DNA from: Lachnospiraceae bacterium
Lineage (GTDB): Bacteria; Bacillota; Clostridia; Lachnospirales; Lachnospiraceae
Assembly: GCA_902362715.1 (NCBI GenBank)
Contig: CABIXN010000005.1
Location: 142,632-206,631, forward strand
Reading direction: 5' to 3'
Length of the DNA stretch: 64,000 nucleotides
Every line of letters begins with the position of its first letter. The first letter of the stretch is position 1. Of this stretch, positions 34,274-43,231 are shown piece by piece. The notes beneath the pieces are model-generated. The model worked only from the letters and a program-made list of their open reading frames with translations. It did no database searches and was not told where the DNA came from. The position numbers and the translations under genes are program-made.

Positions 34274-35758
34274 ATGATAATTACTGATATAAGACCTGTC
34301 CTGGCTGCCGGATTCCCCTTGCTGGCATGTATACTGATATTATTTTCAAGCAAAAAACCAAATCTGCGGGAATTTTTCAGCATTGCCTGCGCTGTGGGCG
34401 CCGCCGGTCTGATCTATTCCATGGCAGGAGATGTCCACGGGGGAACCGTATATGAATGGACCTTGTTTCAGGCCACTGACACCATCTCTTTTACCCTCCG
34501 GACAGATGCCGCCGGTATGCTTTTTGCCTGCGTTTCTTCTACGTTATACGTAATTGTAATTTTTTACGCCATCGGCTATATGCGGGGACACCATGAAAAA
34601 AATCAGACAGGATTTTATGCATTTTTTGCAATCTGTATCTGTTCTGCTATTGGAATCGCATTTTCCGCAAACCTGGTTACCTTTTTCATCTTTTTTGAAA
34701 TGCTTACTATGGCCACCTGGCCCCTGGTATTCCATGAACGAAATGAAGAGGCCAAATTTTCCGGCAGAAAATATTTAATTTACACGTTAATCCCAGGACA
34801 GTTTTTTCTGATGGGAATTATCATGGTATCCGGCATCAGCGATACCCTTACCTTTCAGCCGGGAGGATTTTTAAATGCTTCTGCAGGCTCTGCCGGTATG
34901 CTGATTGTACTGTTCTTCCTGCTGACAGGGGCCGGAGCTGTCAAAGCCGGCATTATGCCGTTTCACGGATGGCTGCCCGCGGCTATGATCGCGCCTACAC
35001 CAGTAAGCGCACTGCTGCACGCCGTTGCCGTTGTAAAAGCCGGCGCATTCTGTGTCATCCGCATGATCGGATATGTATTCGGTCCGGGGCTGTTAAAGGA
35101 AATCGGCGCCGCTCAGATACTTTTATGGCTTGCAGTTTTTACCATTATCGTATCTTCCCTGATCGCATTAAGGCAGGACAACTTAAAACGGCGGCTGGCC
35201 TATTCCACCGTTGGACAGCTGTCCTATATTATCCTGGGGGCCTGCCTTCTAACCTCCCATGGTTTTACGGGTTCTCTGTTTCACATCGTGGCCCATGCGC
35301 TGATGAAAATTACTCTGTTTATGTGCGCCGGTGCCATTATTGTCACTACTCACAAAAACAATGTCAGTGAAATGAAAGGTATCGGACGCCAGATGCCCGT
35401 TACTATGATCTGCTTTACCATAGCCTCCCTTGGCATTATCGGGCTTCCTTTTATTGTGGGATTTACCAGTAAATGGAATCTGGCTCTGGGAGCCTTATAT
35501 ATGGGACAGCCGGTTTATATCGCCATCCTGCTTACCAGCTCCATGCTTGGCCTTGCCTATCTGCTGCCCATTACTTATACTGCTTTTTTCAGCAAAAACA
35601 CAGACAGCGAGTTTACCCGTTTAAAAGAAGCCAGTCCTTTTATGCTGATTCCTATCTGTATCACTGCAGCTCTGACAATTATTTTAGGTATTCTGCCAAA
35701 CTTTGGACTAAATCTCTATGACCTGGCAGAAATAGCTGCCAGCGCAGTGGTACCTTAA
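34274..35758 (+). CDS. Second NuoM/MrpD-like proton-conducting subunit
   Basis: A 494-aa paralogue of the preceding protein with 14 predicted membrane segments: FEMLTMATWPLVFHERN (channel Glu near residue 139), AGAVKAGIMPFHGWLPAAMIAPTPVSALLHAVAVVKAG (channel Lys near 220), HIVAHALMKITLFM near 345. It corresponds to the second H-type subunit (H') seen in Mbs-type complexes. Start directly follows the mrpD stop. Confidence 0.9.
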   Translation: MIITDIRPVLAAGFPLLACILILFSSKKPNLREFFSIACAVGAAGLIYSMAGDVHGGTVYEWTLFQATDTISFTLRTDAAGMLFACVSSTLYVIVIFYAIGYMRGHHEKNQTGFYAFFAICICSAIGIAFSANLVTFFIFFEMLTMATWPLVFHERNEEAKFSGRKYLIYTLIPGQFFLMGIIMVSGISDTLTFQPGGFLNASAGSAGMLIVLFFLLTGAGAVKAGIMPFHGWLPAAMIAPTPVSALLHAVAVVKAGAFCVIRMIGYVFGPGLLKEIGAAQILLWLAVFTIIVSSLIALRQDNLKRRLAYSTVGQLSYIILGACLLTSHGFTGSLFHIVAHALMKITLFMCAGAIIVTTHKNNVSEMKGIGRQMPVTMICFTIASLGIIGLPFIVGFTSKWNLALGALYMGQPVYIAILLTSSMLGLAYLLPITYTAFFSKNTDSEFTRLKEASPFMLIPICITAALTIILGILPNFGLNLYDLAEIAASAVVP

Positions 35759-35772
35759 AAAAGGAGAGACTT

Positions 35773-35997
35773 ATGAGTAAAACAAAAAAAATTGTCTATA
35801 TCCTGATCGCCCTGATTTTGATTTTATCTTTCGTTCTTCAGCTTTTATTTGAGGGCCCCTCCGGCGCCGGTTTTTATATTATTTTCGGCTTTGCGGGAGC
35901 CTGGATTTTAATTCTGTTTTCCAAACGGATCCTGGCTCCATTGCTGCAGAAATCAGAAGATTACTATGATGGAGATGGAGGTAATGATGATCACTAA
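35773..35997 (+). CDS. Small two-segment membrane subunit of antiporter operon
   Basis: A 74-aa protein with two hydrophobic segments (about 8-25 and 32-50), motif EGPSGAGFYIIFGFAGAWILILFSKRILAPLLQ, and an acidic tail YYDGDGGND. AAAGGAG precedes the ATG. It is not one of the standard Mrp A-G subunits. Its place between two proton-channel genes and the overlap with the next gene suggest an accessory subunit of the same complex. Confidence 0.75.
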   Translation: MSKTKKIVYILIALILILSFVLQLLFEGPSGAGFYIIFGFAGAWILILFSKRILAPLLQKSEDYYDGDGGNDDH

Positions 35998-37684
35998 TAT
36001 TCATCCTGGTATATTTTTAATTATCTGCGGTATAATCACCGCAGTGATGCCTGAAAAATGGCGTAAGTTTTTCCTGATCGGATGCCCTGCAGTTACGTTT
36101 CTTTTTGCCATGCAGCTGAAAATCGGAGATTCTGCAGCTATCGTACTGTCCGAACAGTACACCCTCCATTATCTTGAGGTTACAAAGGAGAACTATATTT
36201 TCCTGTTTGTATTTTCACTGATGGCGCTGATTGGCGGAATCTATGCGGCACACAACAGCAATCGTCTGGAGGCTTTCGCCTCTATGGGGTACGCCGGCGG
36301 AGCTTTAGGCGTTACTCTTGCCGGAGGCTGGCTGACATTAATCCTTTTCTGGGAATTTATGGCTGTAACCTCCCTGTTTTTAATCTGGGGCAGTCACACA
36401 AAGAAGGCCACCAAGGCCGGTTTTCGCTATCTGCTGATTCATATGCTGGGCGGCAACCTTTTACTCTTTGGAATACTGATAAAATTTTTCCAGGGGGAAC
36501 CCATGATTATCAACCTTACGGGAACCCATGATATCGCATTCTGGCTGATTTTCTCTGGCATGGCCATCAATGCAGCTATTGTGCCCGTACATGCCTGGGT
36601 GCCTGACGCATATCCCCAGGGAACTGTCACAGGCAGCGTCTACTTAAGCTCCTTTACCACAAAACTGGCTGTCTTATGTCTGATTCGTGTATTTGCAGGC
36701 TCTCAGATGCTCATTGTCCTGGGACTTATTATGATACTGTACGGCGCCTGCTTTGCATTAATTGAAAACGATATCCGCAGGCTTTTGTCCTACCACATTA
36801 TCAGCCAGCTTGGCTTCATGGTAGCTGATGTAGGCCTTGGCACAGAACTGGCAGTCAACGGCGCCTCTGCTCTGGCTTTCAGTAATGTGTTATATAAGTC
36901 GCTGTTGTTTATGTGCGCCGGTGCCATTATTACTGCCACCGGAATCCGGAAAATCAATCAGCTTGGAGGACTGGCGAAAAAAATGCCTGTGCTGTGCATC
37001 TTTTTCTTTGTGGCGGCGCTTTCCATTGCCGGAGTTCCGCTTTTCTGCGGCTTTACCTGCAAATCCTTATCAATGACTGCAGCTGCCGGAGCCGGATATC
37101 ACGCTGTAGAGCTGTTAATGATGCTTGGAAGTATCGGTACCGCCCTGTCAATTCCTTTTAAAATGGGATACTTTATTTTCTTTGGAAAAGACCGGAATCT
37201 CTCTGTAAAACCTATTCCCAAAAATATGTATGCGGCCATGGGAATCGGTGCGTTCTGCTGTATCCTTTTCGGGCTGGCGCCAAACCTGGTTTACCGGATG
37301 CTTCCATACACTATGAACTATCACCCGTATGGCATTGCTCATATACTGGAGTACGTACAGCTCCTTCCGGCCGCTCTGCTTCCATTTTTAATGTATTTAA
37401 ACAAAATGGAGCCTCATACAGCCCTGACGCTGGATACAGGCTGGTTTGCCAGAGTTCCCCTTAAAAAATTTATTCATGGGATATCCGGATTTTTCTTTAA
37501 AGTACAGGAGCTTGTAGATACAAACGGCAGAAAAGTTTACCGGAATCTGAAACGCTCCTTTACAGATAATACCTCCGCCAGAAATGCCGATACAGAACGA
37601 CGGCAGATTGGAGAAGGAATGCTGGCTATTTTAATTGTTATTATAGTAGTTGTTCTGTTTATCTTAATAAAACATATGAGGTAA
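35987..37684 (+). CDS. Third NuoL/M-like proton-conducting subunit
   Basis: About 565 aa. Channel features resemble the two preceding paralogues: FWEFMAVTSLFLIWGSH near residue 125, MAINAAIVPVHAWVPDAYPQGTVTGSVYLSSFTTKLAVLC near 195 (the usual Lys is replaced by N-A-A at its first position, while K follows in FTTK), and FSNVLYKSLLFMCAGA near 300. A C-terminal extension of about 100 residues ends in one more membrane segment (LAILIVIIVVVLFILIKH), recalling NuoL or MrpA-type tails. ATG 35987 is chosen for GGAGG five bases upstream; 35984 and 35966 are also possible. Confidence 0.88.
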   Translation: MITNIHPGIFLIICGIITAVMPEKWRKFFLIGCPAVTFLFAMQLKIGDSAAIVLSEQYTLHYLEVTKENYIFLFVFSLMALIGGIYAAHNSNRLEAFASMGYAGGALGVTLAGGWLTLILFWEFMAVTSLFLIWGSHTKKATKAGFRYLLIHMLGGNLLLFGILIKFFQGEPMIINLTGTHDIAFWLIFSGMAINAAIVPVHAWVPDAYPQGTVTGSVYLSSFTTKLAVLCLIRVFAGSQMLIVLGLIMILYGACFALIENDIRRLLSYHIISQLGFMVADVGLGTELAVNGASALAFSNVLYKSLLFMCAGAIITATGIRKINQLGGLAKKMPVLCIFFFVAALSIAGVPLFCGFTCKSLSMTAAAGAGYHAVELLMMLGSIGTALSIPFKMGYFIFFGKDRNLSVKPIPKNMYAAMGIGAFCCILFGLAPNLVYRMLPYTMNYHPYGIAHILEYVQLLPAALLPFLMYLNKMEPHTALTLDTGWFARVPLKKFIHGISGFFFKVQELVDTNGRKVYRNLKRSFTDNTSARNADTERRQIGEGMLAILIVIIVVVLFILIKHMR

Positions 37685-37692
37685 TTATCCCT

Positions 37693-37757
37693 AAAAAATA
37701 TCCTGATGGTTTTAACGCAGCTTATAGTTTGCGTGTTTTACCATCAGGATATTTTTT
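37693..37757. terminator. Bidirectional terminator of antiporter operon
   Basis: Perfect 18-bp arms 37693-37710 and 37740-37757, with an inner ACGCA/TGCGT stem, ending in T6 on the plus strand and preceded by A6. It closes the antiporter operon eight bp after its stop and also serves the convergent AtoE-like gene. Confidence 0.92.
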
Positions 37758-37790
37758 CTATCACACTTCTGATTTTAGCAGAGATTCACT

Positions 37791-39152
37791 TTACGCCAGC
37801 AACGGCACCAGGAACAAAAATCCGCCGCATATAATCAGTCCTGTTACAATCAGAACCACCGCACAATATCCCATAATATCCCTTGCTCCAAGACCTGCAA
37901 TTCCAAGGGCCGGCAGTGCCCAGAAGGGCTGCAGCATATTTGTCCAGGCATCTCCCCAGGAAATCGCCATTCCGGTAATGGCCGGAGCCACCCCCAGAAG
38001 ATTTCCTGCCGGCATCATAATGGGCGCCTGCACTGCCCACTGCCCGCCTCCGGAGGGTACGAAAAAGTTTACCACTCCTGCCGCAAGGAAAGAAAACACC
38101 GGAAAAGTAACGGTATTAGAAATATTTACAAAGAAACTGCTGATAGCTCCCGCCAGTGAAATCCCGCCGGCACCGACGCCGGTCATAATTCCCATAATTC
38201 CCGCATAAAACGGAAACTGAAGAATAATTCCTCCTGCACTTTTTGCAGCGTTCATAATAGCCCTCACATAACTGATAGGGGTTTTATGAAAAATAAGGCC
38301 AAGAACAAGAAAAATCAGATTTACAATATTCAGGGAAAGGTTAAAGGAACCGGATGAAACAAAGTAAAACACCAGATACACAATTCCCAGAGCTGCAATC
38401 ACCCAGGAGAGAATCATACTGTTCTCTAGTTTCTCTGCGGGGGTATGAGGATTCGGAATTTTTTCTGTCTCATCAATTAAAAGGGCCGGGTCTACAGCTA
38501 CCACCTCAGAATCTGCGGGATGCATTCTGGCATTTACAAAAGAAACCACCAGAATAATTACTGCCACCAGAATCAGATTCCATGGGGCAAAGATAGTCTC
38601 AGATGTAGGCACCGACGCAGTTACTGCCCCTGCTGTCGTTGTCTTTAAGCTTTCATCCCAGGAAGCCAGTGTCAGCGGAATAGAGCCGGAAATACCTCCA
38701 TGCCATACCACAAAACCCGAATAGGCAGAGGCTATCAGCAGACGGTAATCAACCCGGGCAACTTTTTTTGCAATTTCTTTCGCCAAAATCGCACCGACTA
38801 CCAGACCAAATCCCCAATTTAACCAGCAGCAGAGCATAGAAATTACCGTTACAAATATAATAGCCTGAACCGGCTGCTTTGGAACAGAGGCCAGACGGGT
38901 AATCAGACGTTTTACAGCCGGCGCATTGGCAAAAGCAGTTCCAAACACAAGCACCAGAGCCATCTGCATGGAAAATGCAAGCAGTTCCCATATCCCCTGG
39001 CCCCAGCAGTCCGCAACTTCCAGCGGGTTCATTCCAGTTACGGGAATCGCCGCAATAAATACAACAATGGTCAGTATAATACAAAATATGAATGCATCCG
39101 GCAAAAAACGCTGCACCAGATGAACACATCCGTTTGTAAATTTTTTAAACAT
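37791..39152 (-). CDS. AtoE-like short-chain fatty acid transporter
   Basis: A 453-aa membrane protein with about 12 segments. The pattern VQRFLPDAFIFCIILTIVVFIAAIPVTG near the N-terminus, LICCWLNWG-type FGLVVGAILAKEIAK near 115 and the C-terminal FVPSGGGQWAVQAPIMMPA followed by SWGDAWTNMLQPFWALPALGIAG match the AtoE short-chain fatty acid carrier family. In gut clostridia this would move acetoacetate or butyrate; the substrate is not proven. ATG 39152 follows AGGAG; no CoA-transferase genes are adjacent. Confidence 0.9.
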   Translation of the reverse strand: MFKKFTNGCVHLVQRFLPDAFIFCIILTIVVFIAAIPVTGMNPLEVADCWGQGIWELLAFSMQMALVLVFGTAFANAPAVKRLITRLASVPKQPVQAIIFVTVISMLCCWLNWGFGLVVGAILAKEIAKKVARVDYRLLIASAYSGFVVWHGGISGSIPLTLASWDESLKTTTAGAVTASVPTSETIFAPWNLILVAVIILVVSFVNARMHPADSEVVAVDPALLIDETEKIPNPHTPAEKLENSMILSWVIAALGIVYLVFYFVSSGSFNLSLNIVNLIFLVLGLIFHKTPISYVRAIMNAAKSAGGIILQFPFYAGIMGIMTGVGAGGISLAGAISSFFVNISNTVTFPVFSFLAAGVVNFFVPSGGGQWAVQAPIMMPAGNLLGVAPAITGMAISWGDAWTNMLQPFWALPALGIAGLGARDIMGYCAVVLIVTGLIICGGFLFLVPLLA

Positions 39153-39314
39153 ACGTAATCTCCTGTTAAAAATCCGAGACATTTTGTCTTCGGGATATGT
39201 GAAAAGAGAAATTTTCCTCTTTATCCAGTGATTAGCATTTCCAGCTGCTGTACTTTTTAGTCATTTTTCTATTTCCATTACTCCCATATTTATACAATTT
39301 TTTCAAAAAAGGAA

Positions 39315-39343
39315 TTGACAATTCTTTCACATTGCCGTATACT
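39315..39343 (+). promoter_or_regulatory. Promoter of second tRNA-Gly
   Basis: TTGACA (39315-39320), a 17-bp spacer, TATACT (39338-39343), 29 bp before the tRNA. Confidence 0.8.
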
Positions 39344-39372
39344 ATAATTCGTGTTCAGCACAAAACAGTTAT

Positions 39373-39445
39373 GCGCGAGTGGCTCAGTTGGTGGAGCACG
39401 ACCTTGCCAAGGTCGGGGTCGCGGGTTCGAGTCCCGTCTCGCGCT
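39373..39445 (+). tRNA. tRNA-Gly (anticodon GCC), copy 2
   Basis: Identical over all 73 nt to the copy at 27398-27470, including anticodon GCC and lack of encoded CCA. The flanking sequences differ, so this is not a recent long duplication. A short stem AAGTATTATCA/TGATAATACTT with T-run follows at about 39454-39480 as terminator. Confidence 0.97.
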
Positions 39446-39568
39446 CTTTTAGAAGTATTATCAGTGATAATACTTCTTTTTTTGTTTGTGTGCTATGAAC
39501 GTGCACAACCAAAAGCAGCCGGAAGCTGACATCACCCCGGCTGCTTTTCGTATGAATGAAATATTGTA

Positions 39569-39745
39569 TTACCACTGGGACATACACTGCCCCTGACTGC
39601 TCAACGTATCCTTCACTTTTATTTTAATTTTTTCCAGAAGTTTATATTTTTCATAATTATAAGCTTCCTGGTTGGACTGAAGCATCTGAGTCTGCTCTTT
39701 ACAGATCAGCTCCAGCAAAATATTCTTTTCTTTTTGTTTTAGCAC
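39569..39745 (-). CDS. Small conserved-looking protein, unknown function
   Basis: About 58 aa from GTG 39745, which follows GGGGGAG; the frame also extends to ATG 39778. It is predicted to be almost fully helical and charged (KNILLELICKEQTQMLQSNQEAYNYEKYKLLEKIKIKVKDT), coiled-coil-like. It starts 36 bp after the SH3 protein stop on the same strand. I do not recognise a family; it may not be expressed. Confidence 0.45.
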   Translation of the reverse strand: MLKQKEKNILLELICKEQTQMLQSNQEAYNYEKYKLLEKIKIKVKDTLSSQGQCMSQW

Positions 39746-39781
39746 GCTGCTCCCCCTTTTATTCTGCTTACAGATCATTTT

Positions 39782-40603
39782 CTACTCAACTGATTCTTTT
39801 TTATCATAAATCCGTACTGTTTTAACCGGACTGTTCCAGCTCTCATCTGCACTGGAAATATTCCCCGACCTCCAGACTCTTTTTACAAGTGCATCTGCAT
39901 CTACTACAAATTCCGCCAAAGAGCCGTCAAAAGTGACTCTTTTAGAAGCATCCGTATGTCTGTCTGATTTACAGTCTGCAAGAATACACGGAATCACCGT
40001 TCCGTTTTCAAGAATCAGATCAAAATACGTTCCAATTGCTGTTGTATAATAGCTTCCCACAGCAACACAGAACCGGCCGTCAACCTGCCGGATCCCGTAC
40101 TGACCGGTATAAGCTTTCTGCTGCAGCTTATACTGGGGACTTGATGTTGATGTAATGGCAGTATAAGGCATAAAACTCTTTGTAGTATTTTTAGCCCCGG
40201 GAAAATCCCGGTACTGTATTTTCTGATCTGTCAGATATCTTTTATGTAGATATCCCCTGTTTTCACCATATAAAACCTCATACCAGTCATTATCATATTC
40301 TGTATACATAACTTCTGTATTATAGGAAATCACCTCCATGACCGCTCCGTCCTGTGCAGGTTTTTCCCTGAAGTTTACATTGGCGCTGGTCCATCCCTGT
40401 ATAAATACCTCCTGTGCGGCCTGTTTTACCTCTTCGCTGTTATCTTCCACTTCTCTGTGTATCTCCAAATTTCTGACACAGTTCATTTTGAATGCCTGAT
40501 ACTGATATCCCCGGCTTTTCTGCCAGACTTCCTGTCCGCACACAGGCACGGCCAGGGTCAATATACCCAGAACCGCCAATATCATACATATCCGTTTCAT
40601 CAT
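39782..40603 (-). CDS. Secreted SH3-domain protein
   Basis: A 273-aa exported protein. Residues 1-22 are a signal peptide ending near VCGQ. Residues about 68-125 are a bacterial SH3_3 domain (SANVNFREKPAQDGAVMEVISYNTEVMYTEYDNDWYEVLYGENRGYLHKRYL). The remaining 145 residues form a second domain with VAVGSYYTTAIGTYFDLILENGTVIPCILADCKSD, resembling the beta-barrel found at the end of some cell-wall hydrolases and phage tail proteins, with two cysteines. No catalytic hydrolase domain is visible. Role at the cell wall is inferred. Confidence 0.75.
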   Translation of the reverse strand: MMKRICMILAVLGILTLAVPVCGQEVWQKSRGYQYQAFKMNCVRNLEIHREVEDNSEEVKQAAQEVFIQGWTSANVNFREKPAQDGAVMEVISYNTEVMYTEYDNDWYEVLYGENRGYLHKRYLTDQKIQYRDFPGAKNTTKSFMPYTAITSTSSPQYKLQQKAYTGQYGIRQVDGRFCVAVGSYYTTAIGTYFDLILENGTVIPCILADCKSDRHTDASKRVTFDGSLAEFVVDADALVKRVWRSGNISSADESWNSPVKTVRIYDKKESVE

Positions 40604-40774
40604 TTACCTGTTATCTCTTTCCTTTCTATTCATTAAATTATGCAGCATACTTTGTCCTTCTGCTTACTATTATTGGCAATTTTTGCAAAACTTAATCCAT
40701 TTTAAACCAGACAAAACTGGTACATGCAGGTCACAAACTTAAGTATATGCAGATAACAGGCAAAAAATACCAAA

Positions 40775-40798
40775 AAGCCGGAAAAAATTCCGGCCTTT
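40775..40798 (-). terminator. Terminator of the OpuC-type operon
   Basis: GCCGGAA pairs with TTCCGGC around a short A/T loop, with one bulged base; five T follow on the minus strand. It lies 45 bp after the last gene of the operon. The remainder of 40604-40843 shows nothing else. Confidence 0.75.
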
Positions 40799-40843
40799 TC
40801 AATATTATTTGTAATGATAAACTCATTTTTCTCTATTTGAATT

Positions 40844-41485
40844 TTAATTTATGTGGTATACACTCTTTTTTATTTTCTTTTCAATTGCTTTTAGGACACC
40901 GTTAGCAGCCAGCACCAGTATTACACAAAGAATCGTTCCCCAGACAATTTTTACTGCATTCTGGGTTCTCATACCGTCAAAAAGCACAGAGCCCAGTCCT
41001 CCTGCCCCGATGGTCGCTCCAATCGTTGCGATACCGATGGTGGAAATAATGGCAATATGAATCCCCGCCGCAATAGAATCCAGCGCCAATGGAAACCGTA
41101 TTCTGGAAAAAATCTGCCTGTCTGTCATCCCCATTCCCACAGCCGCTTCCAAAATCCCCGGATCTATCATCTGCAGGCCTTCGGTGAAACTTCGCACCAG
41201 AATATACTGATTATAAACTACAAGAACCAGTATAGCCGTCCTGCTTCCCAATCCTGTCAGAGGAATCAGCAGAGCAAACAGTGCCAGACTTGGAATTGCA
41301 TATATCATGCTGCAGATACGCATCACCCAGGCCGAAATCCGTTTTTTATTCATAATAAACACTGAGATCACCATGGCAAGGCAAATAGAAATCAGCAGCG
41401 TAACAAAAACCATTTGGAGATGCTCCAGCATAGCCGTTATTAATTTGTCATAATGCCGGACTGTATATTCTATAAAACGCGTCAT
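40844..41485 (-). CDS. OpuC-type ABC transporter permease, last gene
   Basis: A 213-aa membrane protein of the glycine betaine/carnitine/choline ABC permease type (OpuCB/OpuCD), with five or six membrane segments. SMIYAIPSLALFALLIPLTGLG near residue 60 and the coupling loop GLQMIDPGILEAAVGMGMTDRQIFSRIRFPLALDSIAAGIHIAIISTIGIATIGATIGAGGLG are family hallmarks. Its ATG overlaps the ATPase stop (ATGA). Partner of the permease at 44153-44785. Confidence 0.9.
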   Translation of the reverse strand: MTRFIEYTVRHYDKLITAMLEHLQMVFVTLLISICLAMVISVFIMNKKRISAWVMRICSMIYAIPSLALFALLIPLTGLGSRTAILVLVVYNQYILVRSFTEGLQMIDPGILEAAVGMGMTDRQIFSRIRFPLALDSIAAGIHIAIISTIGIATIGATIGAGGLGSVLFDGMRTQNAVKIVWGTILCVILVLAANGVLKAIEKKIKKSVYHIN

Positions 41486-42240
41486 TTCAAAAACTCCAGA
41501 CCTTCCACAACAGATTTCATCAGCGAAGCAACATATTCATTGGCCGGATTATTTACAATTTCTCTGGGAGGGGCAAATTGCTTAATTTCTCCCTGGTCCA
41601 TAATCAAAACCCTGGTCCCCAGCTTTAGTGCCTCAGTAATATCATGTGTAACAAACAGAAAGGTTTTCTGACTGCTCTGGTGGATGGACAGCAGCTCATC
41701 CTGCAGTTTCCCTCTGTTAATAGCATCTATTGCCCCAAAAGGTTCATCCAGAAGCATAATCTTTGGATCCGCCGCCAGGGCTCTTGCCAGCCCCACACGC
41801 TGCTGCTGGCCTCCAGAAAGCTGCGCCGGATACCGGCTGCAAAACTCTTCCGGATCAAGATTTACCATTCTTAAAAGCTCATGGGTCCGGCTTTCAATGC
41901 TTTCCTTTTCCCAGTTTAAAATTTCCGGAACTACAGCGATATTTTTAGCAACAGTCATATGCGGAAACAAACCAATCTGCTGAATCACATAGCCGATGCC
42001 CTGTCTTAGCTTTACAGGATCCTTCTGTCTGATATTTTCTCCAAATATAAAAATTTCGCCAGAGGTCGGTTCATATAAACGATTTACCATTTTCATCAAG
42101 GTCGTCTTCCCGCAGCCGGAAGTGCCCAGAATTGTCACCAGCTCTCCTGCCCGGATCTGAAAACTTACATGATTGACCGCATTTTTCACTCCCTGGGGAA
42201 ATTTTTTTGTCACATCTTTAAATTCAACCGCAATCTCCAT
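41482..42240 (-). CDS. OpuC-type ABC transporter ATPase
   Basis: About 252 aa from ATG 42240. Walker A GTSGCGKTT near residue 36, Q-loop YVIQQIGLFPHMTV, signature [19 protein letters not shown], Walker B IMLLDEPFGAID and H-loop FVTHDITEALKLG are intact. It lacks the C-terminal CBS domains with which OpuCA/OpuAA sense ionic strength, so osmotic gating of the usual kind is not expected. The gene overlaps the iron-sulfur gene upstream by 17 bp. Confidence 0.92.
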   Translation of the reverse strand: MEIAVEFKDVTKKFPQGVKNAVNHVSFQIRAGELVTILGTSGCGKTTLMKMVNRLYEPTSGEIFIFGENIRQKDPVKLRQGIGYVIQQIGLFPHMTVAKNIAVVPEILNWEKESIESRTHELLRMVNLDPEEFCSRYPAQLSGGQQQRVGLARALAADPKIMLLDEPFGAIDAINRGKLQDELLSIHQSSQKTFLFVTHDITEALKLGTRVLIMDQGEIKQFAPPREIVNNPANEYVASLMKSVVEGLEFLK

Positions 42241-43174
42241 CCTCATTCCTCTTTTCCAGCATCAGCGCTCCCCCAGGACATCCGGTCACACACAGACCGC
42301 AGCCCTGGCATCTGTCAGCATTCTGTATACAGAGATCCCCCTCTGTTGAAAACACCTTGAATCTGCATCTTTTCCTGCACTTTCCACACCCAATGCATTT
42401 TTCTAAGTCAATTTTCACACAATAAGATACTTTCGGCCAGATTCCAAGACTATTACGGTACCTGGCCCCGCGAAACAGATAGCAGCAGTCTGTACAACAG
42501 TTACAGATACCTCCGGGATTGATTGTATGAATCAATCCTTTTTTATCTGCCATACGGACAATTTCCTTAGCTTCTTCTTTGGTAATCGCCCGGGCCTGCC
42601 CCCGTTTCACAAAAGAATTTGGCGCAGTTCGATAGGTAATACAGGTTTCTGTGGGCTGGCCGCAGTTTTGAATCAGCCGCCGGCAGTCACACAACGCCAG
42701 ATAAGGTGTATCATCCCGCCCGTCAATAAAGGAGAGCACATCCCACAGGGGCAGCACCTCATCCTGAGTGGGGCGTTTATTCTTAGTTTCTCCCAGTGAA
42801 TCTGTATAAGCTTTAAAGTACCAGGCATCTAATCTTTCTTTGCATTCTCTAGGCAGCAGATCATAAGCTTTTATTTCCTCTGTTGCAAAAATATCCAGAC
42901 GTCCGTAAAAACTTCCCAGACAATAGGAAACACCGTCTTCTCCCTTGTTCAATATGCCCCGGTGAAAATATAAGCGAATCAGCATTTCTGCCTCTGCATG
43001 ATCTTTTGCCAGCTTCCATTCTATCAAAAACTCTGCCAGCTTTTGGGGGCTTATACATTGTTCTGCGGGCAGCCTTATAATCAGCTGTTTGTCTTTATCG
43101 GTAAGTATCCGGTCCAGAATCTCATATCCCGCTTCCGGAATCTTAAATTTTTCAATAATAATTTTATTTTCCAT
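42224..43174 (-). CDS. Cysteine-rich 4Fe-4S protein in ABC operon
   Basis: About 316 aa, unusual as a member of an ABC transporter operon. Residues 1-115 look like a winged-helix/all-alpha domain (PQKLAEFLIEWKLAKDHAEAEMLIRLYFHRGIL). The middle has two cysteine clusters, C163-x-C165 with C172 and C179, and the dense CNCCTDCC at about 225-232. The C-terminus is a two-cluster ferredoxin domain, CIGCGKCRKRC (261-271) and CQGCGLCVTGCPGG (290-300). ATG 43174 has only a weak ribosome binding site, and a hairpin stands just upstream. Such proteins pass electrons to an unknown acceptor; a role in reduction of the imported substrate is speculation. Confidence 0.75.
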   Translation of the reverse strand: MENKIIIEKFKIPEAGYEILDRILTDKDKQLIIRLPAEQCISPQKLAEFLIEWKLAKDHAEAEMLIRLYFHRGILNKGEDGVSYCLGSFYGRLDIFATEEIKAYDLLPRECKERLDAWYFKAYTDSLGETKNKRPTQDEVLPLWDVLSFIDGRDDTPYLALCDCRRLIQNCGQPTETCITYRTAPNSFVKRGQARAITKEEAKEIVRMADKKGLIHTINPGGICNCCTDCCYLFRGARYRNSLGIWPKVSYCVKIDLEKCIGCGKCRKRCRFKVFSTEGDLCIQNADRCQGCGLCVTGCPGGALMLEKRNEDGDCG

Positions 43175-43186
43175 CACTTTTTTTAC

Positions 43187-43209
43187 AGGGAAAGCATGGG
43201 GCTTTCCCT
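43187..43209. other. Intercistronic hairpin before iron-sulfur gene
   Basis: Nine-bp perfect arms AGGGAAAGC (43187-43195) and GCTTTCCCT (43201-43209) with a five-base loop, 13 bp ahead of the start codon on the minus strand. It may stabilise the upstream binding-protein message or lower translation of the iron-sulfur gene. Confidence 0.7.
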
Positions 43210-43231
43210 GGCTTCTTATTTATCTTTTTAC

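Noticed and set aside
39384..39587. Minus-strand frame with a RETGLEPATPTLARSCSTN tail
   Set aside because: Again antisense of a tRNA-Gly gene; commonly mis-annotated as a protein.
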